A stretch of 23,443 bases of DNA from assembly GCA_004558305.1 (NCBI GenBank), contig SFDG01000036.1:1-23443 (forward strand). The letters are read 5' to 3'. Shown in pieces: positions 21,630 through 23,443 of this stretch. Source of the DNA: Phocaeicola plebeius (GTDB lineage Bacteria; Bacteroidota; Bacteroidia; Bacteroidales; Bacteroidaceae). The notes under the pieces were generated by a model that was not told where the DNA came from, searched no databases, and saw only the letters and a program-made list of their open reading frames with translations. Each line of letters starts with the position of its first letter. The first letter of the stretch is position 1. The translations under genes were made by a program, and so were the position numbers.

Positions 21630-21663
21630 AAAGCCTTTCACACCGGGAAGTGAGAAAGGCTTT
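21630..21663 (-). terminator. attenuator terminator before leuA
   Basis: On the minus strand AAAGCCTTTC (21663 to 21654) pairs with GAAAGGCTTT (21639 to 21630), with an inner CAC/GTG extension and a 6-nt loop. It is followed by a T run (five Ts with the stem end, then AATT). This is a good intrinsic terminator located between the promoter and leuA. CTCACTTCC (21654 to 21646) in its 5' half is a perfect complement of GGAAGTGAG (21704 to 21696) in the leader reading frame, giving a competing antiterminator. Confidence 0.85.
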
Positions 21664-21683
21664 GTATCATGAATATTCCACCA

Positions 21684-21767
21684 TCATGCACACGACTCAC
21701 TTCCTACTGGCTTTACCAACAGAATCAACAAACCGCATAGCAAAATATGTAGAAACAATGTATTCAT
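21684..21767 (-). CDS. leuL: leucine-rich leader peptide of the leu operon
   Basis: A 27-codon frame ATG to TGA encoding MNTLFLHILLCG then LLILLVKPVGSESCA. Eight of 27 codons are Leu (positions 4, 6, 9, 10, 13, 14, 16 and 17) and four more are Ile or Val. It starts about 25 bp after the -7 promoter element, behind an A-rich sequence favourable for translation in Bacteroidetes, and ends 21 bp before the terminator hairpin. The Leu codon run lies just upstream of the segment GGAAGTGAG that can pair with the terminator's 5' half. A ribosome stalled on Leu codons would leave that segment free; one reaching the stop codon would cover it. This is the classical attenuation layout. The symbol is by analogy to enterobacterial leuL, and there is no expectation of sequence homology. 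Confidence 0.8.
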   Translation of the reverse strand: MNTLFLHILLCGLLILLVKPVGSESCA

Positions 21768-21791
21768 TCTTTTGTTTTTTATTGTCGGCTG

Positions 21792-21822
21792 CAAAGGTAG
21801 AGATAATTTTGGAATCTGAAAA
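21792..21822 (-). promoter_or_regulatory. promoter of the leu operon
   Basis: The minus strand reads TACCTTTG (21799 to 21792), a perfect TAnnTTTG, with TTTTC (21822 to 21818) about 18 bp upstream as a -33-like element in an AT-rich tract. Transcription would begin near 21785, giving a leader of roughly 185 nt with about 20 nt before the leader peptide ATG. Confidence 0.65.
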
Positions 21823-21911
21823 TAAAAAGAAACTTTTTTATCCGTTTAGGCTACAAATTCTCAATATTTCAGGAATCGATTCGTCAAACTATCATCCACC
21901 TCCGTTTCAAG

Positions 21912-22937
21912 TCAGTCGAAACAGAAGATATAGGCCAACGTAGACACACTGATGACTACCCAAAGCAGTACACCTTGCACCATCGGTTTGAGTCCGACCG
22001 CCTTCAATACACCGCGCGACAGAGAAGCCCCGATAAAGAACAGGGTTAACGTAAGGGACTTACGGGCCAGAGAATTGACAAAATGCCCCACTGCCATACC
22101 TGTCTCGGAAGCAGACAACACGTAGGTATTGACGACCATGGCCAGCACGAAGAAAAAGATGAACCAAGGAATTGAGATTTTCCCTCCCTTCCGGTTGAAT
22201 GCCACCGAAGTAAACAGTGCCAGAGGGATAATCCACAGGGCACGGGTCAGTTTGATGGTAGTTGCCACCTTCAACGCTTCCTCTCCGTAAGCGGCACCTG
22301 CCCCGACTACCGAACTGGTGTCATGGATGGCTATGGCTGCCCAAGTACCAAACTGCTGTTGGTCCATACCCAAGGCATGTCCGATAGGCGGGAAAATGAA
22401 CAAGGCAATGGCATTCAGCACAAAGATGGTTCCCAAAGCAACAGACATATCCGTATCTTTCGCCTTCAGCACCGGACCTACCGCCGCGATGGCACTACCT
22501 CCGCAAATGGCAGTTCCTGAACTGATGAGATAAGAAGTGTCACGATCCACATGCAGCATTTTCCGGCCAATCACCCAACCGATCAGCAGCGTTCCTACCA
22601 CAGATATCACGGTAAAAGCCATGCCTTCTTTACCGGAAGCCAACGATTCCTGCAGGTTCATACCGAATCCAAGGCCAACAACGGAATATTGAAGCAAATA
22701 CTTGGATACCTTTTTATTGAACTTCGGATAAGGCTGTCCGCATACCAGCGCAAACACCAGCCCGGCAAAAAGAGCGACCGGAGGAGTCACCCAAGAGGTA
22801 AAAGGGGATAAAACAGGAATATATCCTCCCAACAGAAACACAGTCAGTACCACCAAGATAATCTTATACAACGACTTGCAGTTACGCTGCAAATAGGACT
22901 CTTCAGCAGAATCAACAACATTCGATTTCATAATCAT
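21912..22937 (-). CDS. YeiH-family putative sulfate exporter (integral membrane)
   Basis: A 341-residue polytopic membrane protein of the YeiH / UPF0324 family (PF03601), often named 'putative sulfate exporter'; transport function is poorly tested. About ten hydrophobic segments are visible from residue 24 onward. The family motif SSGTAICGGSAIAAVGPVLK lies in the first half. The second half has HDTSSVVGAGAAYGEEALKV and TTIKLTRALWIIPL, also conserved. Either ATG at 22937 or 22931 could start translation. A TAnnTTTG promoter lies 27 bp upstream. It lies 90 bp upstream of the leu promoter on the same strand, with no strong terminator between, so read-through into leu would meet the attenuator. 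No functional link to leucine genes is evident. Confidence 0.88.
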   Translation of the reverse strand: MIMKSNVVDSAEESYLQRNCKSLYKIILVVLTVFLLGGYIPVLSPFTSWVTPPVALFAGLVFALVCGQPYPKFNKKVSKYLLQYSVVGLGFGMNLQESLASGKEGMAFTVISVVGTLLIGWVIGRKMLHVDRDTSYLISSGTAICGGSAIAAVGPVLKAKDTDMSVALGTIFVLNAIALFIFPPIGHALGMDQQQFGTWAAIAIHDTSSVVGAGAAYGEEALKVATTIKLTRALWIIPLALFTSVAFNRKGGKISIPWFIFFFVLAMVVNTYVLSASETGMAVGHFVNSLARKSLTLTLFFIGASLSRGVLKAVGLKPMVQGVLLWVVISVSTLAYIFCFD

Positions 22938-22963
22938 TACGACATTAACGGTTTATTCGGGTA

Positions 22964-22971
22964 CAAATGTA
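22964..22971 (-). promoter_or_regulatory. -7 element for the YeiH-family gene
   Basis: The minus strand reads TACATTTG, a TAnnTTTG match, 27 bp upstream of the start codon at 22937. A CTTGG about 20 bp further upstream may serve as -33. The element sits in a TACAAATGTA palindrome. Confidence 0.5.
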
Positions 22972-23038
22972 CAAAAAGTTCTCGAACTATATCCAAGTCA
23001 ATATAGGAATCTTACACACTAAAATGGGTAAAGGGATT

Positions 23039-23318
23039 AAACACAAAGGAACAAAGGCACATCCTCCATCACACGTTACTCACTTTTATCACCCGTTTTA
23101 TTCTGTTCTCATCCTATTATTCATTTGTCATCCTATTATTCTATTGTCATCCTGAACGAATGTGAAGGATCTGAATACATCCACTTTATATCAACAGATC
23201 CTTCACTGGCGTTCAGGATGACAAATGAGAGGAATGAAGGTACACTCAAAAAAAGAGACTCTGTGCCCTCCGTGCCTCCGGGTTGAAAAATAACCTTCCT
23301 TTCTTCGTGCCTTTGTGT
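23039..23318. repeat. composite repeat with ACACAAAGG inverted arms
   Basis: The left arm AAACACAAAGGAACAAAGGC begins at about 23040. The right end, reverse-complemented from 23318, reads AACACAAAGGCACGAAGAAA and continues with further GGCACGGAGGGCACAGAG units to about 23260. Between the arms are three TCATCCTATTATT-type short direct repeats (23109-23145) and the near-perfect hairpin at 23145-23223. No gene is present. This accounts for most of the gap between the YeiH-family gene and the 5S gene. Confidence 0.6.
23145..23223. repeat. 79-bp TGTCATCCTGAACG hairpin repeat (best copy)
   Basis: The 29-bp arms TGTCATCCTGAACGAATGTG continuing AAGGATCTG (23145-23173) and CAGATCCTTCACTGGCGTTC continuing AGGATGACA (23195-23223) pair with about three mismatches around a 21-nt loop, AATACATCCACTTTATATCA plus A. 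Degenerate copies with recognisable loops lie at 2892-2958, 3893-4004 and 14837-14913, all intergenic. Confidence 0.75.
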
Positions 23319-23344
23319 TATAATACCATCACAACAAAAAAAGT

Positions 23345-23369
23345 CCCGGAGAACCTTGCGGCTTCCGGG
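23345..23369 (-). terminator. intrinsic terminator of the rRNA operon
   Basis: On the minus strand CCCGGA-AGCC pairs with GGTT-C-TCCGGG around a GCAA tetraloop, followed by a run of seven Ts (23341 to 23335). It lies about 10 bp past the 5S rRNA 3' end. Confidence 0.85.
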
Positions 23370-23378
23370 GCTCAAGAC

Positions 23379-23443
23379 GGCGGCTACCTACTCTCCCACT
23401 TGCGCAGTACCATCGGCGTGACGAAGCTTAACTTCTCTGTTCG
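23379..23443 (-). rRNA. rrf: 5S ribosomal RNA, 3' part (cut by window end)
   Basis: The minus strand reads CGAACAGAGAAGTTAAGCTT, then CGTCACGCCGATGGTACTGC and GCAAGTGGGAGAGTAGGTAG, ending CCGCC. These are the conserved loop B/C and helix IV-V segments of bacterial 5S rRNA, including GAAGTTAAG and GATGGTACTGC. The 5' part lies beyond 23443. The gene is transcribed leftward and its terminator follows. The rest of an rRNA operon should be to the right of the window. Confidence 0.95.

Overview
The window looks like chromosomal DNA of a Bacteroidales bacterium, most likely family Bacteroidaceae (Bacteroides/Phocaeicola-like). The grounds are: lipoproteins of Bacteroidetes-restricted types, repeated TAnnTTTG promoter -7 elements, A-rich leaders instead of strong Shine-Dalgarno sites, a HECLGH-type dipeptidyl peptidase III, and the gene order leuA-leuC-leuD-(leuA paralogue)-leuB. 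Nearly every gene is on the minus strand; recQ is the only clear plus-strand gene.

Layout. 1-2503: two minus-strand surface lipoproteins (a DUF4221-like protein, then a 6-bladed beta-propeller protein). 2504-4161: about 1.65 kb without a convincing gene, packed with dispersed and tandem repeats: ACACAAAGG-type arms, a 42-bp terminal-inverted-repeat element with an AT core, a 31-bp inverted repeat, and a GCGACC array spaced at about one helical turn. 4162-7786: etfB-etfA-acyl-CoA dehydrogenase operon. 7907-9672: fur-purA. 9782-12799: AraC-type regulator, dipeptidyl peptidase III and an AlkD-like HEAT protein, probably one operon. 12969-14816: recQ. 14817-14975: convergent repeat hairpins. 14976-21599: leucine operon (leuA, leuC, leuD, GxxExxY insertion, leuA paralogue, leuB). 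21912-22937: YeiH-type membrane transporter. 22938-23378: promoter plus repeats. 23379-23443: 3' part of a 5S rRNA on the minus strand, followed by its terminator.

Two things stand out. First, upstream of leuA is a compact leader carrying a TAnnTTTG promoter, an unannotated 27-codon reading frame with eight leucine codons, an alternative pairing segment, and a strong hairpin with a T run. This is the architecture of ribosome-mediated leucine attenuation. Second, inside the same operon, between leuD and the leuA paralogue, sits a roughly 455-bp one-gene unit. It encodes a GxxExxY (PD-(D/E)XK-fold) protein, and both ends of its reading frame lie inside imperfect 40-bp inverted repeats of CACAGA type. 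Related CACAAAG/CACAGAG inverted repeats occur several times in the window without any gene. This suggests, as inference only, an autonomous element with non-autonomous relatives.

The leu genes together convert 2-ketoisovalerate plus acetyl-CoA to 2-ketoisocaproate. The second LeuA-family enzyme may instead make citramalate for isoleucine, using the same LeuCD and LeuB. The ETF/dehydrogenase operon forms a self-contained electron-transfer module. No rRNA other than 5S, no tRNA, no CRISPR and no prophage was seen.
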